From Bryobacteraceae bacterium (lineage in GTDB: Bacteria; Acidobacteriota; Terriglobia; Bryobacterales; Bryobacteraceae), in the NCBI GenBank assembly GCA_025980665.1, contig JAICXC010000036.1:1-41547 (forward strand): DNA of 41,547 bases, written 5' to 3'. Both the position numbers and the translations under genes were made by a program. Positions 8,321 through 16,102 of this stretch are shown here, in pieces. Every line of letters begins with the position of its first letter. Position 1 is the first letter of the stretch. The notes beneath the pieces were generated by a model. That model made no database searches. It was not told the origin of the DNA and saw nothing but the letters and a program-made list of their open reading frames with translations.

Positions 8321-9877
8321 GTGACAGATAACAAAGCGCAAGAACCTCAGGGACCGGATCTCAAATCTGGCATCGGCATGGAAAGTCTGGTGGAGAATTC
8401 GCCTCTGTTGGGTCACGTTGATGGTGAGCCAGTCATTCTCGTCCGGCAAGGGGAGAAAGTATTTGCCATCGGAGCGACCTGCACGCACTACGGCGGTCCT
8501 CTCGCGGAAGGACTGGTGGTCGGCGAAACCATTCGCTGCCCGTGGCACCATGCGCGATTCAGCTTACGCACGGGAGAGGCCGAAGGAGCTCCTGCACTCA
8601 ATCCTGTCGCCTGTTTCGGTGTCCAACGCGAGGGCGGCAAGATCAGAGTTGATCGAAAGCGGGATGTTAATTTTGAGATAACTTGCCCGCAGAACCCGGA
8701 TTCTGTGGTGATTATTGGGGCTGGCGCATCCGGTGCCGCTTGCGTGGACATGTTGCGCAAAAAAGGCTATCGCAAACCCATAACTCTGGTGGGTAACGAG
8801 GAGCCGGGGCCTGTCGATCGGCCGAATCTCTCAAAAGACTACCTAGCCGGCAAGGCTCCCGAAGAGTGGATTCCGCTACGCACACGTGACTACTATGAAT
8901 CCATTCACGTTGAGCTCGTTACTACCGATCCGGCCGTTCACATCGATCCGGTTGCTCATAAAGCCACGCTACGAAGTGGACGCGTACTGCCATACGGAAC
9001 GCTTTTGCTGGCGACCGGAGCCGAGGCCCAGTCTCTTCCAATCGAAGGCGCCGATCTCCCGCACATCCATCGTTTGCGAACATTGGCCGATAGTAAAGCG
9101 ATCATTGCCGATGCTCAGCGAGCAAAACGTTGTGTCGTGATTGGTTCCAGTTTCATCGGCCTCGAAGTGGCCGCTTCGCTCCGCGATCGAGGACTCGAAG
9201 TCAGCGTTGTCGGGAAGGAAGCAGTTCCGCTGGAGCGGGTATTGGGTTCGGAATTCGGCACATTCATAAAGAATCTTCACGAGCAACACGGTGTTCGTTT
9301 CCACTTAGGCACAACGGCTCAGGCCATCAGGAAGGACCGCGTCGAATTGAGTAATGGAAAGACAATTGAGGCCGAGTTGGTGGTTTTGGGGGTAGGCGTG
9401 TTACCACGGACGGCGCTAGCCAAAGACGCCGGCATTACGGTCGACAACGGCATCGTGGTGAACGAGAGTCTGCGGACCAGCGCGCAGGATGTATACGCAG
9501 CTGGGGACGTCGCGCGATATCCGGACCCGATCTCCGGTGAAAACGTAAGGATTGAGCACTGGGCTCTGGCAGAGCGCCAAGGACAATCGGTAGCGCGCGC
9601 AATGTTGGGCATCGGACATGCATTTCGTGACGTTCCGTTTTTCTGGAGCCAACATTACGATGTTCGGATCTCCTACGTAGGCCATGCGTCGTCATGGGAC
9701 GGACTTGAAGTCATCGGAGACCTGATAAAGGCGAATGCCTGCGGGGTTTATCGCAGGGGTAAGCAAATCATGGCAATAGCGACGGTTGGCCGGGATCGAG
9801 TGAGCTTAGCCGCGGAAGCCGCTTTGGAACAGAACGATCTTAAATCCCTGGAAGTCGTCTTGAAGGCTCAACAGTAG
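8321..9877 (+). CDS. Rieske [2Fe-2S]-FAD/NAD-dependent oxidoreductase (AIFM3-like)
   Basis: A 518-residue fusion. Residues 18-113 form a Rieske ferredoxin domain with C54-x-H56 (CTHYGG) and C73-x2-H76 (CPWHHA). Residues from about 125 form a class-I pyridine nucleotide-disulphide reductase: FAD-binding VVIIGAGASGAACV, NAD-binding CVVIGSSFIGLEVA, and the late AAGDVARYPD motif. The C-terminal 80 residues match the reductase C-terminal domain of ferredoxin/rubredoxin reductases. Such proteins move electrons from NAD(P)H through FAD to a Rieske centre. Unlike bacterial dioxygenase systems, no oxygenase is nearby. It follows aconitase on the same strand and may be co-transcribed. GTG start with gagagggg upstream. 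The acceptor is unknown. Confidence 0.9.
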   Translation: MTDNKAQEPQGPDLKSGIGMESLVENSPLLGHVDGEPVILVRQGEKVFAIGATCTHYGGPLAEGLVVGETIRCPWHHARFSLRTGEAEGAPALNPVACFGVQREGGKIRVDRKRDVNFEITCPQNPDSVVIIGAGASGAACVDMLRKKGYRKPITLVGNEEPGPVDRPNLSKDYLAGKAPEEWIPLRTRDYYESIHVELVTTDPAVHIDPVAHKATLRSGRVLPYGTLLLATGAEAQSLPIEGADLPHIHRLRTLADSKAIIADAQRAKRCVVIGSSFIGLEVAASLRDRGLEVSVVGKEAVPLERVLGSEFGTFIKNLHEQHGVRFHLGTTAQAIRKDRVELSNGKTIEAELVVLGVGVLPRTALAKDAGITVDNGIVVNESLRTSAQDVYAAGDVARYPDPISGENVRIEHWALAERQGQSVARAMLGIGHAFRDVPFFWSQHYDVRISYVGHASSWDGLEVIGDLIKANACGVYRRGKQIMAIATVGRDRVSLAAEAALEQNDLKSLEVVLKAQQ

Positions 9878-9885
9878 ACCCGCAG

Positions 9886-10707
9886 TCAGGGCTTTTGGCT
9901 AACCTTGGCACTCTTCTGATTGTCGACACGCCGATAATTGGTATACGTTTCATCGTCAGCGGATGCAGTCGAGAAAAGCAATACCGTGGCCTTTACTCGC
10001 GTTGAGAAGTGACTTGGCAGCCAGATATTGTTCTGTATAGGAGTTTGCTCCAAGGTGAATTCCGTGCCCGGCTGCACATGCGCCACAAATAAGCCGAACG
10101 CCACAGGTTGAAACACTTCAGCATGTACTTTTACCCACTGGTATTGCTCGACGTCGACCCACATTTTTCCTCGCATGCCCTTCAGGACTTTGGTGTTCCG
10201 GTTTTTGGGCTGGTAGCTTGCCCGAGGCGTCGCTGCCAGGACAAAGCAGCGGCGCCCGTTTACGGTCTCCTGTCCGCGAAGGGTAAAGTCAAAGGCTTTC
10301 ATCATTTCCGACATTAAAGCGTGGTCTTGACGGCGCTCTGCCTGATACTTCGTTAGGCGCTTTTGGCTTTCGCTCACTGTTTCCTTGCGCCTGCGATCAG
10401 TTTCTCTCCGGAGCTTCGCCGCTTCTTCCTCAGCCTGACCCACAGGCAGCGGTTCATCATTGATCGCGATTAACTTGTTATAGGGGGAACCTTCGATCAT
10501 CGTCACCTGATACGTCTTCGTGGTTTGTTTGCCGTGTTTTGTAATAACATCCCGTTCCGTAAACGCGTACTGCGGCGCCGCGGTCCAATCAGCGTTTGTA
10601 TTTTGGACCAATCGTTGGACGATCTCCTGGACAGTGCTCGCTCCCATTACCCGCCCGGCTGAAGCGATCGCAAGTACTGCTAATCCAATGTGTTCGAGAT
10701 TATGCAT
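9886..10707 (-). CDS. Exported LolA/RseB-like hypothetical protein
   Basis: A 273-residue protein with an N-terminal signal (HIGLAVLAIASAGRVMGAS), a charged helical middle (about residues 90-130, rich in K/R/E/Q), and beta-strand-rich segments such as GRRCFVLAATPRASYQP and GKMWVDVEQYQWVKVHAEV. The alternation of strands and the conversion of a precursor-like amphipathic sheet resemble the LolA/LppX/RseB fold, often annotated outer-membrane-lipoprotein-sorting-like. No lipobox is seen. It is convergent with the Rieske gene (8 bp between stops) with no clear terminator. Function is not assigned. Confidence 0.6.
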   Translation of the reverse strand: MHNLEHIGLAVLAIASAGRVMGASTVQEIVQRLVQNTNADWTAAPQYAFTERDVITKHGKQTTKTYQVTMIEGSPYNKLIAINDEPLPVGQAEEEAAKLRRETDRRRKETVSESQKRLTKYQAERRQDHALMSEMMKAFDFTLRGQETVNGRRCFVLAATPRASYQPKNRNTKVLKGMRGKMWVDVEQYQWVKVHAEVFQPVAFGLFVAHVQPGTEFTLEQTPIQNNIWLPSHFSTRVKATVLLFSTASADDETYTNYRRVDNQKSAKVSQKP

Positions 10708-10760
10708 GTCAGCATAATGTTGATGCGCGACAGTCTATATGTGTAACATCCAAACCTGCG

Positions 10761-10979
10761 TTAGTTGTCGCCGCTATCTTTGCGCCGGGCGTGTACGATG
10801 AAACGCAACGGTGCCGGACCCACGTCAACCACCTTGTCCAGGAGCTCGTCCGTGCCTTTGTGTATGCGCCGCGCTACGTCGTTCAGCTTGGCTTTGGCTT
10901 CGGGCGGTAAGTGCTTCCGGTATGTCCTTGTCTCAACCGCCGAGCAGGCTTCCTGCTGAAAGGCCGCCGGACTGCGCAA
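10761..10979 (-). CDS. Small basic ORF downstream of the formyltransferase gene
   Basis: A possible 72-residue protein starting at a TTG inside the 3' end of the preceding gene (47-nt overlap) and ending at a TAA. The C-terminal 55 residues are strongly protein-like and basic: TRTYRKHLPPEAKAKL, ARRIHKGTDELLDKVVD, APLRFIVHARRK. No ATG or GTG is available before the conserved-looking part and no clear ribosome site is seen. It could be the surviving 3' end of a gene, or a coupled ORF. I do not recognise the family. Confidence 0.35.
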   Translation of the reverse strand: MRSPAAFQQEACSAVETRTYRKHLPPEAKAKLNDVARRIHKGTDELLDKVVDVGPAPLRFIVHARRKDSGDN

Positions 10980-11865
10980 GCTCGCCGCCGCTAAGTTTTT
11001 TACCGTCCTCGAACTTGGCTCGCAGAACCTCGATCGTGCCGCCCTGGGAAGTGATCTTGAAACTCTGCGCCGTAACGTCGGTGACCTCACCGATCTTTCC
11101 AGGCACGTCGGCGAAACGACGGAAAAGCGTCTTGCGGGCGTCGAAAATCTGAAGCTTCTTTCCGTTGAATGTGGTCCATGCTCCCGGTGCTGGATTGCAT
11201 CCGCGAATCAGGTTGTAGACGTGATCGATGGGCTTGGCCCAATCGATCTTCGCCTCGCCTGAGCGGCACCAGCCCTCGTAGCTCGCGTGCGATTCGTCCT
11301 GCACCGTCTCCGTGTACTTGCCGGCCAGCACGAGGTCAGCAGCTTCGAGCATCGCCTGCACGCCCATCGGAAACAGACGATCGAAATAGACCGTGCCCAG
11401 CGTGTCATCGGGGCTTATTGGCGTTCTCTTCTGAAGAACAACGGCACCTTCATCTAATCCATCAGAAGGCCGGAAGATGGTCAACCCGGTTTCCGTGTCA
11501 CCCTTGATGATCGGCCAGTTGATGGAGCTCGGGCCGCGATATTTCGGCAGCAGCGACGGATGATACTGGATTGTGCCATGCTTCGGAATCTTTACGAATT
11601 CCTGCGGCGCGAACTGCAACACGAAGGCCATGATGCCGATATCGGCGCCGGCCGCCTGCATCGCTCGCGCGGCTTCCGGATCCCGTAGCGATTTGAACTG
11701 GTGAACCTTCAGTCCTTTTTCCTGCGCAGCCGCCCGCAGCGCGTCGGGGCGAGCGCCCTCTTTTTCAGGCGCGCAGAATACGGCCCCCACTTCGTCACCA
11801 CGAGAGAGAAATGCTTCAAGTACCGCCTTGCCGAAGTCCTGCTGCCCGATAATGGCGATCTTCAT
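10933..11865 (-). CDS. Formyl-tetrahydrofolate-dependent formyltransferase/hydrolase, ALDH1L1 N-domain-like
   Basis: A 310-residue two-domain formyltransferase: N-terminal Rossmann-like MKIAIIGQQDFG, the loop YHPSLLPKYRGPSSINW, and DGLDEGAVVLQK, then an Fmt_C-like domain from about residue 205 (IDHVYNLIRGCNPAPGAWT). The sequence is closer in pattern to the hydrolase domain of 10-formyl-THF dehydrogenase than to Fmt. Catalytic H102 and D138 are present. The residue two before the His is Q100, where Fmt has Asn and ALDH1L1 has Ile. The ATG lies 5 bp after the frc stop. In this operon, formate or formyl groups from formyl-CoA could enter or leave folate. Whether it is a hydrolase, transferase or true Fmt paralogue is unresolved. 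Confidence 0.8.
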   Translation of the reverse strand: MKIAIIGQQDFGKAVLEAFLSRGDEVGAVFCAPEKEGARPDALRAAAQEKGLKVHQFKSLRDPEAARAMQAAGADIGIMAFVLQFAPQEFVKIPKHGTIQYHPSLLPKYRGPSSINWPIIKGDTETGLTIFRPSDGLDEGAVVLQKRTPISPDDTLGTVYFDRLFPMGVQAMLEAADLVLAGKYTETVQDESHASYEGWCRSGEAKIDWAKPIDHVYNLIRGCNPAPGAWTTFNGKKLQIFDARKTLFRRFADVPGKIGEVTDVTAQSFKITSQGGTIEVLRAKFEDGKKLSGGELAQSGGLSAGSLLGG

Positions 11866-11870
11866 TTCGT

Positions 11871-13136
11871 CTACTTTGTTTTAGGCGGCAGCGAAAACGC
11901 GCCCGCTGCTTTCTTGGCCGCGATGTCGGCGTCGCTCAAGCCGAGCACTTCTCTCAAGACCTCATCGGTGTGTTCGCCCAGCGTCGGCGATCTCTTGATT
12001 TTCGCGGGCGATGCCGAAAGCTTGATCGGCATGCCGACGTTGAACCACTTGCCGCGCTGTGGATGGTCCAGCTCGACATACATGTCGCGACCCTTCACGT
12101 GTACATCGTTCGCCAGATCTTCGGTAGACATGATCGGGCCACAGGGAACGTCGAGATCGTTCAAAATCACCATGAACTCGCGCTTGGTGTACTTCGACGC
12201 GAACTGTTCCAGTAGCCGCCAGACGTCGTTCTGGTTCTTGCGGCGGTCGCCGATCTTCAGATAGCGCGGATCCGTCGCCAGATCGGGTTGGCCCACGTCG
12301 GGTCCAACTCGCTTGGCGAGCCCGTCCCAGACTGCTTCCTGTATAACCACGTAGATATAGTCGTTGGGCCCGCCGGGCTTGCACTTGATGGCATTGCCGA
12401 GCTGGCCGCCGCCGGAATCATTTCCCGCTCGCGGGGTGGTGGTCAGCCCTTCGGTAGGTACGGAATACTCTGACAAGGGTCCGTGCGCGAGCCGTTGGTG
12501 ATCGCGCCATTTCACACGGCACAGGTTCATCACACCGTCCATCATGGCGACTTCCACATACTGACCCTCGCCCGTGCGATCCCGTTGATGGAGCGCCGCT
12601 AGCAGCCCGATTGCAAGATGCAGTCCTGTGCCCGTGTCGCCGATCTGGGCGCCCGTCACATACGGCGGACCTTCGGGAATCCCGGTGGTGCTCATCGCGC
12701 CACCCATGGCCTGCGCCACGTTCTCGTACGCCTTGAAATCGGCATAGGGGCCAGACGATCCGAAACCTTTGATCGAACCCATGACCACCCGTGGATTGAT
12801 TTCGTGAATCTTTTCCCAAGGAAACCCGAGCCGGTCGAGCACGCCGGGTCCGAAATTCTCCATGATGATGTCACTCTTCTTCAACAGCTCGACGAACACC
12901 GCCTTGCCATCGGGCGACTTCATGTTGACCGTGATCGAGCGCTTGTTGCAGTTCAGCATCGTGAAATACAAGCTGTCCGCATTGGGCACGTCTCGCAACT
13001 GGCCGCGTGTCGCGTCGCCGGCGGGCGACTCGAACTTGATCACGTCCGCTCCCAGCCACGCCAGCAGTTGCGAGCAGGTCGGGCCTGCCTGCACGTGCGT
13101 CATGTCGAGGATGCGGACTCCCTTGAGTGCTTCCAT
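11871..13136 (-). CDS. frc: Formyl-CoA:oxalate CoA-transferase-like (CaiB/BaiF family III)
   Basis: A 421-residue family III CoA-transferase. D167, in [12 protein letters not shown], is the catalytic aspartate that forms the acyl anhydride and CoA thioester. The glycine loop [13 protein letters not shown] and the helix [19 protein letters not shown] match formyl-CoA transferase specifically rather than the broad CaiB group. Frc moves CoA from formyl-CoA to oxalate, giving oxalyl-CoA and formate. Its partner (oxc/HACL type) is directly upstream with a 51-bp gap, and aaggag lies 12 nt before the ATG. The C-terminal half is canonical. Other acids could be acceptors, so oxalate specificity is inferred. 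Confidence 0.88.
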   Translation of the reverse strand: MEALKGVRILDMTHVQAGPTCSQLLAWLGADVIKFESPAGDATRGQLRDVPNADSLYFTMLNCNKRSITVNMKSPDGKAVFVELLKKSDIIMENFGPGVLDRLGFPWEKIHEINPRVVMGSIKGFGSSGPYADFKAYENVAQAMGGAMSTTGIPEGPPYVTGAQIGDTGTGLHLAIGLLAALHQRDRTGEGQYVEVAMMDGVMNLCRVKWRDHQRLAHGPLSEYSVPTEGLTTTPRAGNDSGGGQLGNAIKCKPGGPNDYIYVVIQEAVWDGLAKRVGPDVGQPDLATDPRYLKIGDRRKNQNDVWRLLEQFASKYTKREFMVILNDLDVPCGPIMSTEDLANDVHVKGRDMYVELDHPQRGKWFNVGMPIKLSASPAKIKRSPTLGEHTDEVLREVLGLSDADIAAKKAAGAFSLPPKTK

Positions 13137-13187
13137 CTATGTGTAGGTCTCCTTCGTCGACCCAGCCTGCCCATCAGGGCAAGGGAT

Positions 13188-14900
13188 CTACTTGTACATG
13201 GTCTGATTCGACGTGCCCGACGAATAGACATCGCGGTTAATCACGACGTCCACGAGTGCCGGCAAGCCGGAATCGCGGGCCTTTTCGAGCGCGGGGCGAA
13301 TGTCCTCGGGCTTAGTCACGCGGATGCCGAACCCACCCATGGCTTGTGCCAGATGGTCGAATCGCACATCGCCCACCACGTTGCCGATGTCGCCGCGGCC
13401 CGGATACTTGCGTTCCTGCCCAAATCGAATCTGGTTCCACGATGAGTTGTTGCCGATCACGCCCACAAACGGCAACTTCCGGTGCACCATTGTGATGAAA
13501 TCGAAGCCTGTCAGCGTAAACGAGCAATCGCCGTAGAGGACCACGACATCGCGCTTCGGCTGTGCGAGCTTCGAGGCCATCGCAAAGCCAGTGCCGACGC
13601 CCAGAGTGCCAAGTGGCCCAGGATCCATCCAGCCGCCTGGTTTGTGCGGCCGCACAATGGAACCCGAGAAGGTGACGATGTCGCCACCGTCGCCGATGTA
13701 GACCGTGTCCTCCTGAAGGAACTCGTTGATCTCGTGGCACAGGCGCACAGGATGAATCGGAACCTCGTTGGCGGCGATAATTTTGTCGTTTTTGCCCTGC
13801 GCCTTGGCCTCATCCTCACGCAGCATCCGGATGAACGGATCGTGCTTGCGGGAAACGTCGCCCGGCGAGGCTTCGCACATCGCATTTACGATGGTGCGCA
13901 GATTGCCGACCAACCCGAAATCGAAATCGCGGTTGTTGCCGACGTTCTTGTAATCCATATCCATGATCACGATTTTGGCTTTTGGATTGAGCCGGCGGCC
14001 ATAGCCCATGCGGAAATCGAGTGGCGTGCCCGCCAGCAGGATCACATCGGCGTTGTCGAACGCGGTCTTGCGCGAGGGCATGAACGCATGCGAGTGATTG
14101 CGCGGCAACGTTCCGCGCGCCGAACCGTTCACATAGATCGGAATGTTGAAATGCTTCGAAAAGCGATCAATGGCGTCATGCGCGCGGCATGTCCGGGCCT
14201 GCGTGCCGAATAGGGCCACCGGACGCTCCGCTTTTGCCAGCAAGTCCGCGACCTGCTCCACGATCTTGGGATCGCCGATGAAATCCGGCGCCCCTCCGTC
14301 GGATCCCTTCACGCGATAGTTCTTGGGATAACGCACTTTCGACGCTTCGACTTTGCCGTCCATCACGTCGTGCGGGATTTCGAGGAAGCCCGGCCCGGGC
14401 GCGCCGTTATACATTTCCCGGAACGCGATGCCCATCATTTCCGCGGTGCGCTCGGTGGTCATCACCAGCGACGCGAACTTGCTGATGGGCGTCATCATTT
14501 CGGTGTGACGCAACTCTTGTAATCCACCCATTCGGTATTGCTTGAGCGGGGAATTGCCGCCAATCAGCAGCATCGGGCTCTCGGCGCGATAGGCGTTGGC
14601 CATCCCGGTCACCGCGTCCGTCGTGCCCGGACCGGCGGTAACTACTGCGCAGCCCATCCCGGTGATGCGCGCGTAGGCGTCGGCCGCGTGCGCGGCGACC
14701 TGTTCGTGGCGGACGTCGACGATCTCGATGCCTTCATCGATGCAGCCGTTATAGATATCGACAATGTGCCCGCCGGAAATGGTGAAGATGTGCTGGATGC
14801 CTTCCTGTTTGAGCATCTTGGCGACGATCTGGCCGGCGGAAATCATTTCCGGAGCGGCGTCGGTTTTCACAGCGGTAACGGGTTGAGTAGCGGTTTCCAT
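13188..14900 (-). CDS. TPP-dependent oxalyl-CoA decarboxylase / 2-hydroxyacyl-CoA lyase family enzyme
   Basis: A 570-residue enzyme with three domains: PYR (about 18-185, with catalytic Glu E66 in VRHEQVAAHAADAY), a central nucleotide-type domain (about 215-345) and PP (about 395-560). The family splits oxalyl-CoA to formyl-CoA and CO2, or cleaves 2-hydroxyacyl-CoA to an aldehyde plus formyl-CoA; both make formyl-CoA, the donor for frc downstream. The TPP/Mg motif reads YGDCSF...IGNN, with C459 in place of the usual Gly of GDG. Specificity cannot be settled by eye, and acetolactate-synthase-like activity remains possible. Start 14900 is chosen over 14939 because aggag lies 6 nt upstream. Confidence 0.78.
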   Translation of the reverse strand: METATQPVTAVKTDAAPEMISAGQIVAKMLKQEGIQHIFTISGGHIVDIYNGCIDEGIEIVDVRHEQVAAHAADAYARITGMGCAVVTAGPGTTDAVTGMANAYRAESPMLLIGGNSPLKQYRMGGLQELRHTEMMTPISKFASLVMTTERTAEMMGIAFREMYNGAPGPGFLEIPHDVMDGKVEASKVRYPKNYRVKGSDGGAPDFIGDPKIVEQVADLLAKAERPVALFGTQARTCRAHDAIDRFSKHFNIPIYVNGSARGTLPRNHSHAFMPSRKTAFDNADVILLAGTPLDFRMGYGRRLNPKAKIVIMDMDYKNVGNNRDFDFGLVGNLRTIVNAMCEASPGDVSRKHDPFIRMLREDEAKAQGKNDKIIAANEVPIHPVRLCHEINEFLQEDTVYIGDGGDIVTFSGSIVRPHKPGGWMDPGPLGTLGVGTGFAMASKLAQPKRDVVVLYGDCSFTLTGFDFITMVHRKLPFVGVIGNNSSWNQIRFGQERKYPGRGDIGNVVGDVRFDHLAQAMGGFGIRVTKPEDIRPALEKARDSGLPALVDVVINRDVYSSGTSNQTMYK

Positions 14901-14977
14901 GATGTTCTCCTGATGCCATCTCCTGACGGTTGGGGGCAACAGACGATGTTAACAAATTCCTGGAAACCGCCGCCTGT

Positions 14978-15985
14978 TTAAGGCAGTACTCTTAGCGGCG
15001 GAATCGGCGGCAGATTCTGCGATCGCTTGAGGCGCGCTTGCCCGATTTTGACCGAAGTCTTGAAGATCGCTCCCACCGGAATGAATCCGCCCAGCTTGTG
15101 CGCCGCGATCGCCGCCAGTCCTATGGACGCGATGCATCCGCACGAAGCACAGTCCGGTTTGCCGCCGAACTGGCAGGGGACGATCTTCGTTTCCAGATCC
15201 GCCGAAATTGTCTGAGTCGTGAGCGCGAACACGCAATTCTCGGGGCTGTGGGGCGGCGTGGCGAATTGCCGGATCAATCCATCCGCCATATCCAGCTTGG
15301 GGAATTCCGTCCGCAGTTGAAGCATGTCCGCGATGGCCCGCCGGCGCTCCTGCGGATCCAGCATTTCAGGCAATTGATCCCCCACCTGCGGTGTGAACAG
15401 GCTGAACCAGACTTTGCGGATCTCATCCCGGGGATGCCAGAATTCCAGAAACTCGCGCAAATATCCCGGCCTTTTCATCATCTGGCCAGTAACTGTGCAG
15501 TGAATGGTGATCTTCTGGCCTTCGATATTTTTCAGAATTCGATCATAGGTGGCTGGAGCGCGACGGACATCATGCTCCGCCTGTAAGCCGTCGATCGATA
15601 CCACGAGGTTCAGGTTAGGAAGTGTGGCCCACGATGCTGCCGGCGGACGGAAGGCGCTGGTGACGATCTGCACGTGAATACCTTTACTAAGCAGAAGCGG
15701 AACCATCGTTTCGAGCTCACGATAACGGACCAGAGGGTCGCCTCCCACCAGTGAGAGATGCAAAGGCCGGAGGCGATTGACCACCTCAAGCACGCCGTCG
15801 ACCAGTTCCTGCCCTCTGCGGTCGCGGAGGCTGCGCAGGGTGACTCCGCCGCCCAGGTGCCCATCCTCATATGCGTAGCAACCTGGACATTTCAGCGGAC
15901 ATTCCCGTGTGATTTCGATCGAAAGAGAGGGTGGCTCTCCCTTCAAAATCCGGCCCCAGGCCTTCACTATCTCCGAAGTTTTCAA
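14978..15985 (-). CDS. Radical SAM protein with C-terminal cysteine cluster
   Basis: A 335-residue radical SAM enzyme. C29-x3-C33-x2-C36 (ECPLKCPGCYAY) binds the SAM-cleaving 4Fe-4S cluster, LSLVGGDPLVRY is the GGE-like SAM motif, and VVSIDGL the later strand. The C-terminus has further cysteines (ENCVFA, IVPCQFG, PDCASCGC) that look like an auxiliary cluster of SPASM/twitch type. Such proteins modify peptides or enzymes, but no precursor peptide was seen beside it. The TTG start has aaaagga 5 nt upstream. It precedes the TPP-enzyme gene by 77 bp on the same strand and may be its operon partner. Substrate unknown. Confidence 0.8.
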   Translation of the reverse strand: MKTSEIVKAWGRILKGEPPSLSIEITRECPLKCPGCYAYEDGHLGGGVTLRSLRDRRGQELVDGVLEVVNRLRPLHLSLVGGDPLVRYRELETMVPLLLSKGIHVQIVTSAFRPPAASWATLPNLNLVVSIDGLQAEHDVRRAPATYDRILKNIEGQKITIHCTVTGQMMKRPGYLREFLEFWHPRDEIRKVWFSLFTPQVGDQLPEMLDPQERRRAIADMLQLRTEFPKLDMADGLIRQFATPPHSPENCVFALTTQTISADLETKIVPCQFGGKPDCASCGCIASIGLAAIAAHKLGGFIPVGAIFKTSVKIGQARLKRSQNLPPIPPLRVLP

Positions 15986-16102
15986 GCGATTCCTTTTCCC
16001 TGTCTTGGGGAGACACTACGTCTCATTCCACTATGACAGTGTCCGCACCACAGGAGGGACGGCTGGCGGCCTTAATTGTTTCAGAAATAGCGAACTACAA
16101 TC

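Noticed and set aside
12618..13445. Long plus-strand frame across frc and the TPP enzyme
   Set aside because: It spans two well-supported minus-strand genes and their gap, is His/Arg-rich and matches no family.
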